Part shown: positions 23,506 to 34,348 of the stretch, piece after piece | Position numbering within the stretch: position 1 is the first letter of the stretch | Layout of the letters: each line of letters opens with the position of its first letter | Position numbers and translations under genes: made by a program | From: Pseudopithomyces maydicus | Taxonomy: Eukaryota; Ascomycota; Dothideomycetes; Pleosporales; Didymosphaeriaceae | Length of the DNA stretch: 64,000 nucleotides | Reading direction: 5' to 3' | Assembly: GCA_026873275.1 (NCBI GenBank) | Contig: JANTUC010000022.1 | Location: 186,001-250,000 of the forward strand | The notes under the pieces: generated by a model | What the model was told of the DNA's origin: nothing | The model's input: only the letters and a program-made list of their open reading frames with translations | Database searches by the model: none

Positions 23506-24699
23506 CTGGACGCGATCCGGCTTCACACATCACCTGGATAGATGGACGGCGACGAGGTGGTGAAGAGCGTTTGGTCGTTCGGTCGTTGCATCGGGAGAAG
23601 GGCAGGCCACGCCATGACCGCACGTACATAAAGCACGGCAAGGCATACATAGCACCACTTCTTGGGGATGTTGCTCCCAGAGCATCCCGTTGCATGGCAT
23701 GGCATGTGTGATGGCTCGGCTTGGGAGATACATAGACGCCACATGCGAACGCCGCATGTGCGGTACGCCCAAGTACCTTGCTTACTGCAGGTCGGCGACG
23801 CCTAAAGTCGTGAGCCGGCGGCCAATGGGCGGAGCCCTGGCCGAAACCGTGCCACCTCCTTCATCAAAGCTTAGCCGCGCTCCCACGTCTCCGGAGTGTG
23901 TGAATAATTGTTTTTTGGAGGGTGGGTGGGTGGCCTGGTTGGATGGTGAAGCCCGTCCAGTGCGTCCCGTTGGGCTTCGGATCAGGTGAGCGGCAGCGAG
24001 TCGAACGTCCATCCAGACACCGACATACATTCCATACATGATTTTCTCAACCACGCTTTCGCCCCGCGACTTGAGCGCGAAGAACGGACCTTGGCCGGGC
24101 GTACGTAAAAGGCGGCCAGGCGTATGTATGTAGAAGGACCTTCCATGTCCGAGTACTCGCGCGACGAAAACAATACATACACACGCCCTCGTGCTCGCTA
24201 CCGCAGAATCTACCTGATACGGGGCGCCCAGCTCCGCGCTCCCAAAATCGCTAGGCGTCCCCAGCGGTCCTAGGCCTAGCGAGGTAGGTATCAGGCTATT
24301 CGTTACCCTTACGACCCGAGCGGGTGATCCGGTTTCTTGCCGCGACAAGCGAGATGCCCAAAGCGGCGCGAGTTCCGTGCATACATACACATAGCGATGA
24401 GAGCGGAGAGCCCACGTCGCAAGGGGAACTAAACGTCCGCCTGCCCCCAAAGCACCCGTCTGATTCGTCGTGGAAAAACGCACGGGTGAATAGTAAGCCT
24501 ACCAGTCATCGTGGAGGGCGCCTGGATATGTAGGTACGCACGCCACCGTGTGCTAGGCGGTACGTACCTGCTCGTTTTTGTCCATACATACATACATACA
24601 TACACACATACGTACCGCAGAGCAGCTACGTACATACAAATACGCTTGCTTTTTGGCGCCTCAAGTCGCACGCAGACCGCAACGGGATCGCGCGTCACC
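23506..24699. other. Divergent spacer with CATA repeats
   Basis: This 1.2 kb lies between the membrane protein and acetyltransferase genes. There are CATAC-type microsatellites, the clearest at 24583-24616. A long minus-strand open frame at 23782-24483 has no recognisable features and is probably chance in GC-rich DNA. Confidence 0.5.
24583..24616. repeat. (CATA)n microsatellite
   Basis: Five to six copies of CATA, followed by CACACATACGTAC, about 85-115 bp upstream of the acetyltransferase start. Confidence 0.85.
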
Positions 24700-25556
24700 A
24701 TGCCGTTCCAGCTGTCCGCCGCCGATCTATCGACGGACTTCGACGCCATCATGGCCGCCATGTGGGCGTCGCACGAGGACCCGTTCCAGCCGTTCTTCCG
24801 GCTGTTCTGCCCGGTGAACGACGGCGACCGGGCTGCCTCGGTGCGGGAGTCGACCGCGCGGATGCTGGAGTGGGATCGGCACGAGCCGCATGCGCGGTGG
24901 TTGAAGGTGGAGGACACGGCCACGGGGAAGATTGCCGGCGCGGCGTGGTACAAGCTTTACGATGAGAATCCGTTTCTGCATCCCGAGGAGGAGGTCGTGG
25001 ACTGGTATCCCGAGGATAGCTCGAGGGAGTATGTGGGACAGGCGATTGCGCAGATGGATAGGCATCGGGAGGTGTTGGCGACGCGCCCGCATGTTTGTAG
25101 GTGCTCCTTTTGATCCCCCGTGCTGCCCTGGCGGTGGCTGCGCTGTTATGGGCTGGTTGGCCAAGGAACTTTTCTTTATTGGGTTCTGCTCGATCGGTTA
25201 TGGAATATTCAATGCAGGATACAGGACCTACATACATATTTGTTCGTTCTGCATGCCTGATCTTTCTAACGATTGTAGTTTTGAACATTCTCTTCACCAA
25301 CCCGGAATACCGCCGTCAAGGCATTGGATCCATGCTGTTGCAATGGGGGATCGATCAGGCAAAAGAGCGGGGTGTCGAGTTTTGGCTGAATGCGACACCT
25401 TACGGGAAACCACTCTATGAAAAGTATGGGTTCAAAGTGGTGGAGCGTAATCCATTGGAGCCCAAAACCGACAACCCAGATGCCATATGGCATGCCACGG
25501 ACAAACAGTTCGCAGGCATCGTATTCTGGACAATGTATCTTCCAGTACAGACTTGA
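24700..25556 (+). CDS. GNAT-family N-acetyltransferase
   Basis: Two exons, 24700-25096 and 25279-25556, giving 224 aa. The start at 24700 (MPFQLSAADLS) lies in CACCATG. Exon 1 carries the N-terminal half, with ARWLKVEDTATGKIAGAAWY. The second exon carries motif A, LFTNPEYRRQGIGSMLLQWG, in which RRQGIG is the acetyl-CoA pyrophosphate-binding loop, then ERGVEFWLNAT and LYEKYGFKVVE. The intron is long for this genome (182 nt). The acceptor substrate of such small fungal GNATs is usually unknown. It is likely cytosolic. Confidence 0.88.
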
Positions 25557-26785
25557 AGACAATGTTTTAGAATTTCTGAATCACGAATGAATGACAATGA
25601 TAGAGGTCAGGGTAACGGTGTGTTTACCAAAGCTCAGGCTATTGCAGTTTGGTCCGCTACAAGAATCATCAATATGACTTACAAAACAACTCGCGTGCAT
25701 TATGGAATGCTCCGTGTCGAGATAAATTAGACGGATTTAAAAAATATACATGCCGTCATCAGTTCTTCCGATTTTCTTTGTCTCTGCTTTGACGAAACAC
25801 TTCCAAACTGCTTTCCTGGCAGCTGCTTCTAGGTTCTTTCCATTAGTTCTAATGTACAAAATGCATGAATTCGAGGGAAACGTCGATTGCTGCATTCTCC
25901 ACAACCTAGAATCAATTACGTCTCTGGATGAAAATTCTTTGCTGGAACAGGATATATTATATAGGTAAGGAAGCCTAATGTCCATCCCTCCGCCGCGAGA
26001 CACGCCGCGAGACACCTCGCGTATCGAGACATTATCGACAACTTTCTACAGAAGATTCTTGACTTCGAACCAAGAGCCAAGCTACTCTTGGAATATGTAG
26101 TGAGAAACTCTTTTTCAATCTCATCTTTATTTCAGGTATTTATATCTGATACTTACTATACGATACCACTTTTTATCTCAAGTGTAGTTTATTCCTTGAA
26201 TCTTTTAGCCAACCCTTAGCTGCTAGCTAGGCAATTAAAATTATCAGGACTCTGCATATCTATAGGTTAAAACCCGAAGAAGATATTCCGAGATTTCACA
26301 ATTCCTTCTCGTGTTCTGGGTGCTGCTTTTATTATTCGTATCGTAACAAGCATAATCGGCGAACAAGGGTCCAGGCGGCAATTCGTAAGATCTGGCCGAA
26401 AGTGGTTAAGTCTAATATTGTACGATAAAGCGTGGATGTCATAGCGGTCTAGACATGTTCACAGGGGGCAATTGGAACAGCCGACTTGAAGTCAGCAATG
26501 GATTGCCTACCCCGCAACTTTGCAACCACGACTGGCGCATCCCCGCCTACGCTTTGTCTTGTGCTTATGCGCTTGCCGTCTTCTATTTTACGCCGAACAA
26601 AGCTACCACAGGTGCGACATAGTACATAGGATGGCCTCTTTGCGCCCCACGTCTGGTCTTAAACCCCCGTCTCTTTTTAGTCCTTCATATTCGTCTCCTT
26701 TCGGTTCCTCGCCTACGTCTGTTTCTGCCGCCCCGCTTCGTCAGGTACGAGAAATCTAATTACATCAGAAGGCACTGGGGTTAAC
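25557..26785. other. AT-rich gene-free spacer
   Basis: No gene is seen in 1.2 kb. The first 800 bp are AT-rich. A CGCCGCGAGACA direct duplication occurs near 25990-26015. Confidence 0.5.
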
Positions 26786-27506
26786 ATGTCTCAGACTCCT
26801 AGTGAGACCCATGCCACATCGCTCATGCGTAGTTTAGCTGGGTAAGTGCCTCCCACGTCGAAGTGATGTTGATTAACCTGCTGCTAGACTATTCAACAAT
26901 ACGAAGTACTCCGATGCTACGATTCGTATCCATGACGTAACACTGCCCGTACACAAGTCTATCATCTGCGTACAGAGTGCACACTTTGAGAACGCCTTCC
27001 AAGACAAATTTGTTGAGGGTACCTCAGGGGTGCTTTCATTTGGAGAAGGTAGTGGGGCCGCCCACTGGAGGGTGTTTGAATACTTGTACACTGGCAACTA
27101 TTCGGAAGATTTGTCTACACCTGACTTGGAAGGCAAGCTATATACAGTCGAGTAAATTTTGGGTTTCTGACAGCCACTAGACGACCCTACGCTTCTGAAA
27201 GATTCTCGTGTACATGAACTCGCCGACATGTTCTTTATAGAGAACTTGAAAGTGCTTTCCCAGACAAAGTTCCAGAAGAAGTTGGAAAGCCATTGGATGG
27301 ATGACTCATTCCCAGAGTGTATTCGAGAAGTATATACATCTACACAAAACAGCGATTCCAAGATACGATCTGCTGTAGTAGAGATAGCGACGGCTCATGC
27401 ACACGAACTAAACGAAAAGGAGATTTTCAGAGACCTTCTCCAGGACGGTGGAGATTTTGCTGTTGAGTACACGGAAAGCCTAACAAAGAAGATCAGCATG
27501 AGATGA
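26786..27506 (+). CDS. BTB/POZ domain protein
   Basis: Three exons, 26786-26841, 26888-27132 and 27181-27506, giving 208 aa. The BTB core reads NNTKYSDATIRI...TLPVHKSIICVQSAHFENAF, then HWRVFEYLYTGNYSEDL, the standard strand-helix order of fungal BTB proteins. The C-terminal half is alpha-helical in character (HELADMFFIENLKVLSQTKF), as in other fungal proteins of this type. Intron 2 appears to use a GC-AG pair: GAAG/GCAAGC at 27133 and CACTAG/AC at 27180. Splicing there gives E-DDPTLLKDSRVHELAD in frame. The function is likely protein-protein interaction, possibly as a cullin-3 adaptor. The partner is unknown. Confidence 0.85.
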
Positions 27507-28024
27507 AACTGTAGAGCAGTAGTCATAAGTCGCATTACCTTTTCGTGCCCTAGTATTGATTCACACTTTTAGTGAAAGCTTTGGCAAATTGCGTGACAAG
27601 GCTGGCTATTCGAGCCGTGCCCGCAAGTTATATCAAGCTAGTCAGTATCGCGGTCCTTCTCGGTTGGAAAAAAAAACGAATCAACGACGAGTCTCTCGGA
27701 CAGATAGCACAGGTATTTCGTCTCTTTGCTTCTCATCTTGCGAAGCTCGCTCTTCTATCCCGCCATTTGTATACTATCAAGCACTTGGTACTTCATCGTC
27801 TCGCAAAGATTAAATAGAATACCAACCTCTGTTACTTATGTGCAGCAAAATATCTATAAACAATTTATCCTTGAAGGGGAAAAAAGGTAAAACGAAAAAA
27901 AAAATCAGTCTACCAGGTATGCAACAAAGACGTCCCCTCCCTCCCCCTCCACCAGACAGCTCATCTGGCAGCACTATCTTCACTGCAAAAGTATCCTCTA
28001 CAAACATAGCAACGCTTATCCCGC
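27507..28024. other. Convergent 3' spacer
   Basis: Only short open frames without features are seen, plus A-rich tracts near 27670 and 27890. Confidence 0.5.
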
Positions 28025-28936
28025 TTACTCACGATTCTCATGCGTCCGCCATGCCTCCTCTAAAGCATCCAGATCAACATCCCACGACAAATTGTCCAAA
28101 TCAATCTCCGCCGCCCTCTTTGAAAGCCCATACTCCTTCGGATTATATTCCTTCGTCTGATCAAAGTCATCGGGATTCACCTGAACGATCTTGGTAACCC
28201 TCCCAGTCTGCAACCCCTTCTTCAACTGCGGCCACTCATCCTTGTGGAACACCCTTGTCCGGTTAGGCCCGGTTTTCCACGGCACCATCAGATACACAGT
28301 GCCGCTCGCCTTCTTCGCGAACACGCGAGAAAACCTGTTCGCGAATTCCTGACTCTTGGCTGCATCCTTCCCACGGAACATGTAAGTGTATCTGACGGGG
28401 AGCTTTTTGGTGGGTCCTGGGTAGGCGTTGGAGTCGGTGGTCAGACCCTTGAGCTTGGCGTAATCGTGCGCGAATGCGGAGGTTCCGCTCCAGAAAAGGG
28501 CCTTGTTGCGAGGTACGCGGCACTTTTGTGCGATTTGCGCTTCGGAGGGGATGGGCTGCTTCCAGTATTCTTCTGGCTTTGGGGTGGATGTAGGCTTGGC
28601 GGGCTTGTGGGAAGTCTTGGTATTGTGAGGCTTTGGCTTTTTCTTTGACGCCTTCTTCTTCTTGCCTATGCTCTTGGGCTCCTTTTTGGGCTTATTTGTC
28701 TTTTTGGGACGTTTTTTTGTCGTCGCGGGACGCTTGGTTCGGGGACGAGCGCGGGATTCCAAGTGGAACGTAGGTGCTCTGGTCGACGGAATAGCCGGAA
28801 TATCGGTCAGAGCATCCACTTCTGGGCCATATCCATTGAGCGATTGAAGGCCAGTCCTTTGGTGGTCAACTGGAATGGCAACTGAGCCCAGTAGAACGCT
28901 GCCGAGAATTACGGCAGGGACACAGAAAAAACGCAT
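28025..28936 (-). CDS. Secreted lysine-rich protein with possible ADP-ribosyl-cyclase-like domain
   Basis: Single exon, 303 aa. A signal peptide (FFCVPAVILGSVLLGSVAIP) is followed by a region of about 70 residues dominated by Lys, Pro and Thr, then a globular part of about 170 aa. That part begins with KCRVPRNKALFWSGTSAFAH and contains EFANRFSRVFAKKASGTVYL and a strand-rich tail (VTKIVQVNPDDFDQ), ending past a KR dibasic site (SKRAAE). The ALFWSG start and the FA..A.G.V(Y/H)L segment remind me of ADP-ribosyl cyclase/NAD-hydrolase folds, but the position where those enzymes carry the catalytic Glu seems to be Lys here. This is a weak, memory-based match. A secreted, highly basic protein of unknown function is what the sequence directly shows. 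Confidence 0.7.
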   Translation of the reverse strand: MRFFCVPAVILGSVLLGSVAIPVDHQRTGLQSLNGYGPEVDALTDIPAIPSTRAPTFHLESRARPRTKRPATTKKRPKKTNKPKKEPKSIGKKKKASKKKPKPHNTKTSHKPAKPTSTPKPEEYWKQPIPSEAQIAQKCRVPRNKALFWSGTSAFAHDYAKLKGLTTDSNAYPGPTKKLPVRYTYMFRGKDAAKSQEFANRFSRVFAKKASGTVYLMVPWKTGPNRTRVFHKDEWPQLKKGLQTGRVTKIVQVNPDDFDQTKEYNPKEYGLSKRAAEIDLDNLSWDVDLDALEEAWRTHENRE

Positions 28937-29960
28937 TACGGAGTGCAGAAGCTTTTTAAATGCTGGCTAAATCAATAAACAGGAGAGATCGAAGACCAGC
29001 TTCAGTCAACGGATGTGAATAGAATGAGAAGGCGCTGCTCAAAAGATTATCTACGCAACGGCATGTCTCTTATTTACCTAAAGCTACTCATCTCGTACGA
29101 CTGAATTAAGAGTGATCCTTCAACACAAATTTCCGTGACAAAAGTCATGGCGGACTCTCTGCATAGACCTAAAATCATTCTCCGAGTCGTGTACTGAGGG
29201 TCCTTACACCCGGATTTATTATTGCGTAGTCCGGCCAGGAAGCGGCAACATTGAAAATGGGGGCCAAGACAGGATGTCAAGGAGTGCTAGAATGTCTCCG
29301 ATTAAAATTAATCTAGCATTACGATCAGACCAATCTTTTGGAATTTTAACATATAAAACCGTCAAAGGGAGACATGAAAGAGATAAACACATTGGAAATA
29401 CATGCTGTTCCAGGCGCAGCAAGATCATGCTGCTGAAGGTGCAAGCAGGCCCTGCTGACGTCCAATCACGCGATATTTTTTCGGCCTCCGCTAAATCTTA
29501 CAGGGCTTACTCAGACAGACCGAAACAAAAATCATGGGATCTCTTCATTACGCAGGTCTTCGTCCAATAATATCTTTACTCGGTTCAGAGGCTTTGTATA
29601 ACACGACGGTGTCGTGCTTTTGCGTGTATTTCATATTCTCAAGTTCCGTCAATCGGTCAAGCGCACAGAACGCCGTTGGCTGCCACCTGCACTGACACCT
29701 TACTCTGTGCCATCAGTACACCCAGACATTGCAAGTTCCACGACTACTTCTGCGTTGTAGGACATGTGGTTGGTCTCAGAGTATAATTGGAATGATTTTT
29801 TCGGGGAGAAATGGCATCTCAAGCCAGAACACACTTACAAGATGATATGCACAATTTAAGAACAGCCCTGATGTCAAAAACTACGTTTACATATTATCTT
29901 ATGATACCTTAAAGCCCTATATTAAGTTCAGCTTATCGGAATCTACCGTGTGCCGTACCC
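28937..29960. other. Spacer
   Basis: No credible gene is seen in 1 kb between the lysine-rich protein and the GH43 gene. The open frames are short and featureless. Confidence 0.5.
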
Positions 29961-31846
29961 TCAGTCCCAGTAGACCATCCCCTGATCAGCAGGTAACTCC
30001 CTTACCTGCTCCAATCCATCATATCGCCATCTCGAAACATACGTCTTGAACGCGCCCTCTCCAAACTTCCCATTATTCGTCGCATAAACACCGACCACAA
30101 CTCCCGAATAATACGGTATGAGATAATTTCCCCTAGTGTACCCATAAACTTCCATCGGTGTATCCTCTTCACAGCCACCCAGCCCCGCCGAAAAAGCATA
30201 ATGCGTCGTATTCAGCGCCTCGACCTGAAGCCTCACATTCTGACCCCTCAAATCTTCGGGCATCGGGAACACTTTGTCGACGTACTTGAAGCGCTCAGGG
30301 AGGCGGTAGGTTGTAGTGCTGATTCCGCGAAAGCGGATATGGGGAGAAAGCTCGCTTGAACCGTTGCTTTTGAGCATAACGATCCCGAGATCAAAGTGTT
30401 GTGCCTGATCTTGAAGCACCGTGACACCCACTTCGTTTTGCTCACGTGTCAGAAGGCCATCCCATTCAACGTCGACGCTGAAGCGAAACCGCGTGTGAGA
30501 CTGGCGTCTTGCGACGAAGGTCTGGCCTAGACCGCGAGTAGAGTCTGCGTCGAAGCTGGTTAGGTTCAGCACCGAGGATCGGAGCATCATGGTGTTACTA
30601 TGGCCTTCGGGCGAAATAGCGTAGTTCTTTGTAACGGGTAGACGCCAGTGGAAAAGGTGAGCTGGTAAACTGCTTCCTGGCTCGAAGTCTATCCTATCGT
30701 CTGCTTCGCTGAGACCGCCCTCCCCACGTGCGGGTACAGTGCTTGGACTTGGATCCATTGGGAGTGTAAATCCACCGGTCATGACGCCGGATACGTTTGC
30801 GTACTGGGGCCATTCACCTTCCGGCCAAGTCACTGGCGTCAGAACAGCTTCACGACCCATGGGGAAGATCGAATTATACGGATCAAAGTTGTAGCTGTAG
30901 CCAGCGCGCACGGCCAAAGCGATTGCCCAGTACTGGCCCAGAGCGTCTTCGAAAATATCGGAGTGGCCCACTGCTTGGAAGTACGACTCGCTGAGATATC
31001 CGCTAAGCACCGGGTTCGCAGGATCACCTTCGTAGGGCCCATACAGATTACGAGACCGCGCCATGATTGAGCGATGGCGCTCTCTTGTGCCACCTTCTGC
31101 TGTCAAAAGATAGTACCATCCATCTTTTTTGTAGACATGGGGGGCCTCCGGGGACGGCAGACCTGTTCCATTCCAGATGCTGACAAGCGGGCCTAGCACT
31201 TCTCCGGTATCGAGATCGAGCGGCGCTTGCAAGATAGTCTTCCCATCGAACGAACCCGTGAGATATGTCTGACCGTCGTCGTCCCAGAATGGCGAGGGGT
31301 CGATTCCGGGGAAATCGAAGTGCACTGGATCGGACCACGCGGAGGACTCGTAAGGGTCAGATGTTGTGAGAATGAAGTTATCCCATTTAGTATAGTTAGT
31401 CGGGTAAAGAGCTTGATTGGCGAGCGTAGTCAAAAGATAGAATTTTCCTTCTCGATATCGAAGAGTTGGGGCGTATATTCCACTTGTTGCGCCACGAGGG
31501 AGGAAGGCCAAGGCAGGTAGTTGGTCGGGCCGGCTGAGGGCGTTGGACACAAGCTTCCAATTGACCAAATCGCGGCTGGCGTAGATAGGCAGTCCGGGGA
31601 AGGTGATGAAGCTAGAGAAAGTGCAGAAGAAAGTGTTGTCCAACTCTCGCACAAACGTGCATGTAGGATCTGGATGGAATCCCTGATTTTGACGATAGGT
31701 CAGTAGACTTTTTTCAATCGCTGAAGCCGGGGGAATAATCGTATTCTTACTCCGATTATTGGGTTATAATATGTCGATACATTCTGGGCCAAAGCAGGCG
31801 CGGCCAGCAATGTCGCCGCAGTAGTGATGAGATGTTCTATCTTCAT
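29961..31846 (-). CDS. Secreted glycoside hydrolase family 43
   Basis: Two exons, 31751-31846 and 29961-31682, giving 605 aa. Exon 1 encodes a signal peptide (LITTAATLLAAPALAQ). The junction produces YNPIIGGFHPDPTC, with the family's catalytic-base Asp in HPDP. DPSPFWDDDGQTYL holds the second conserved Asp, and PSPEAPHVYKKDGWYYL the probable acid Glu. The second half (from about residue 370) is a beta-sandwich-like module (FEPGSSLPAHLFHWRLP...), as in the C-terminal domain of GH43 xylosidases. It is expected to act outside the cell on xylan or arabinan side chains (beta-xylosidase/arabinofuranosidase). The precise specificity is not readable. Confidence 0.9.
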
Positions 31847-33111
31847 TTGCCCGTATACAGGAATCTTGCCAATACACGAAAGCAATAGATTGATGGTGAT
31901 ACCACAAAGCATAATTCATTTTATACCGCTTCCTAGGCATCCTGGACGCTGGTGAAATCATGTCGTAGGCCAAGGTCGACAAGGTATACAACAGCCTGCC
32001 ATTTTCCGTTCAGAGAGCTCTACTTCAGCATCCTTCACCCATTCATGATCACTGATATCAGCAATTTGCCGGAATTGCGCTTAACGCTTTCGCTGAAGAG
32101 GTACAAGTGCGGGGTTGGACGACGTTAGGTTGTGCTCTTTAGCCGAAGTGCATCCACGAATCGCGCATGGAACGTAGTCATGTCGCAACTAGATATCTAC
32201 TACAGCTCCATTGTAGAAATTCTAAAAATTTTAAGTAGAATTGATAATTTTATCTAGCTGGTCTAACTGAAACGATGTCAGTATTTAACTAGCAGGTTCA
32301 TGTAGACGAAAGTATGGATCTTCGAATAAGCCCGCTTGAGAAACACTGACATTCAAAGTCCACATTGGCATTCCGCGGAGATGTATTCAGGCCTCAATGT
32401 GGTACTGTCAAAATGCCTAGGAGCTATGCTTAGCGCATGTACTGGGCAAAGTATAGAGCCAGCTACCTAGCCTTCACGCACGCACAATTCAAATCGTTCC
32501 TTTGATATCGTGATTTTTTAAGCACATCACGAACATAGCATACCGTAATTCTTCGTAGTATCAATTCAACCGTGAGCTCCTCTCTAGCATCAATACATGC
32601 ACGTTGCACACGAACACCCAGCTCGTCTCACCACCCTCCAACCAGCGCGCCGCGCACACCCCAGAGCGAGCAACCAACCCCGTCCGCTCCAGCTTATCGA
32701 TAGGAACCGCGGCTCTACCCGGAATCCACCCCGGGGATAAGAAAACGCCACACTTCTCCCCTGATCTCCACTAAATCTTAGTCTAGGCCAAGCTACCAAA
32801 GCCTCGACCCGGGCTAAGCTTATTCCGCGTCTAAGATGTCATAAAACCGGTTTCGATCAGCACCACACACGAGGCCCATCGTGCTCCAGTCCGACTAACC
32901 TTAGAGCAGCTAGGCGTCTGAATCCATGTACGGTGTGTATCTACCTAGGTAGTTCACCGCGACGAGCAGCAGTTCTGAATGAAGGGGCATTCTCATTAGA
33001 CTATCATTAAATATACATATATACATACGTGCGCAACGGCCGTATCGTGCGTACATGGCTAAATACATACATGCAGGAAGACAGAAGATTACATGCAAAC
33101 ATGCTGTAAAG
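31847..33111. other. Spacer
   Basis: About 1.3 kb without a recognisable gene. It is AT-rich around 32200-32280 and GC-rich around 32590-32900. An ACATAC-rich tract lies at 33010-33072, and the 3' end of the next gene overlaps its right edge. Confidence 0.5.
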
Positions 33112-33670
33112 TCACTCTCCAAGCCCCAAGTAATCTTCTCGCCGCCCATACACCATCTCATCCACCTTCCGCCTCAACCCCACAATCGCCCTCTCAGGAC
33201 TATTCTGCCACTCCCCCGGATAACCGTCGTGTTTCCCACCGTGACATCGATCCTGCAGCGCATGCCTTCTGTGACGAGCACAGCATTGCACCGTTCGTGG
33301 CGGGGCGTGCCGCCCATTTCCTTGTTGATGAGGAATTGCACGTTCACTGAGGGTTGTGTATTAGCTTTTGCTCTCCTATTATCTAATCCAAAAGGTGGGA
33401 AAAGATAGCAGTGGATATGGGGGGAAAGGGGGAAGGGATTGAAGAATGGAACAACGTACAAGCTAACCTCCAATTCTCATCAGCGTTGAGTTTCCGCGCT
33501 TGATCCATCCACGATAGTATCTCGGCCATGTCCTCGCGCAGGGCGTCCGTGTACCCGCATGTTACCTCCAGGGAGGCGATGCTGCGTTTGTAGCTTGAGG
33601 AGCGGTGGCGGCCGGATAGGAGGGGACGGCCTGTGGGGTAGTCGTGGATGGTGCAGAGTTCTTCGTACAT
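33112..33670 (-). CDS. Small conserved-looking protein of unknown function, one frame break
   Basis: Two exons, 33460-33670 and 33112-33346, about 148 aa. It starts MYEELCTIHDYPTG, continues through MAEILSWMDQARKLNADENWRLA, and joins via a GTACGT donor to LNVQFLINKEMGGTPRHERC, VTEGMRCRIDVTVG and then GKHDGYPGEWQNSP, ending DYLGLGE. The text is strongly protein-like, but exon 2 is one base short of keeping frame. The break lies at the C3 run 33235-33237, between VTVG and GKHDGYPG. There is no signal peptide or membrane span. I do not recognise the family. Confidence 0.65.
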
Positions 33671-34348
33671 GGTGGTTTGGCTGAGCCACAGTATATATAT
33701 GTATGTATGTACGTATATATGGATATGTATTCGACGAAGTATATCAGCGACAAGAGAAGTACAAGGTCTCCCAGGCCGGGGTCGTCTCCCTGTGTTACGT
33801 GCATATGCAGCATGTATGCAGATATATGTATGTGGGGTAGATAGCTCGCTCGCCATCGTCACGGATAGATCGGTTTGTTTGAATGGCAGTCTAGAGTGCG
33901 AGAGCCGCCATGCGATTCGAAGTGGCCAATAGCGCGGTCGGTCTCTGGAGCCAGAACGGTTGCTTTTCACATGATCGATCGAATGGGGATGGGGCGGTGC
34001 GAAAGAGGGTTGGTTGCATCGGCCAAGGAAAGGTTCCGTGGGGTTGGGACGAACGCTGCGCTACTGTTCAATTTGACGATGGATAGTGGTTTTTGGGGTC
34101 ATGGTACGATATCACGCGAGGATGTTTGCGTTGGTTCACTGTGGAGGGGTTTGAAGGGGTGATTAGAATAGTGGGGATAGAGGCATAAGTGTGCCAGGGT
34201 TCTATTGAGACTGCAGCGTGAGCCGGTGGGGTTGTATGTAGGTGAAATCTACTGTCTAGTCTAGAAGGATAGGAAATTCTAGACCGTATCTCCGTGATTC
34301 TTATCGGGGAGTAATGACTCGACCATGGACGTTCAGCGCAGGGACATC
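33671..34348. other. Spacer with TATG microsatellite
   Basis: No gene is seen. A TATATG/TATG tract at 33690-33735 lies just upstream of the small gene's start. Confidence 0.5.

Noticed and set aside
23782..24483. 233-codon open frame on the minus strand
   Set aside because: It runs across microsatellite and GC-rich spacer, lacks family motifs and has irregular composition. Likely chance.
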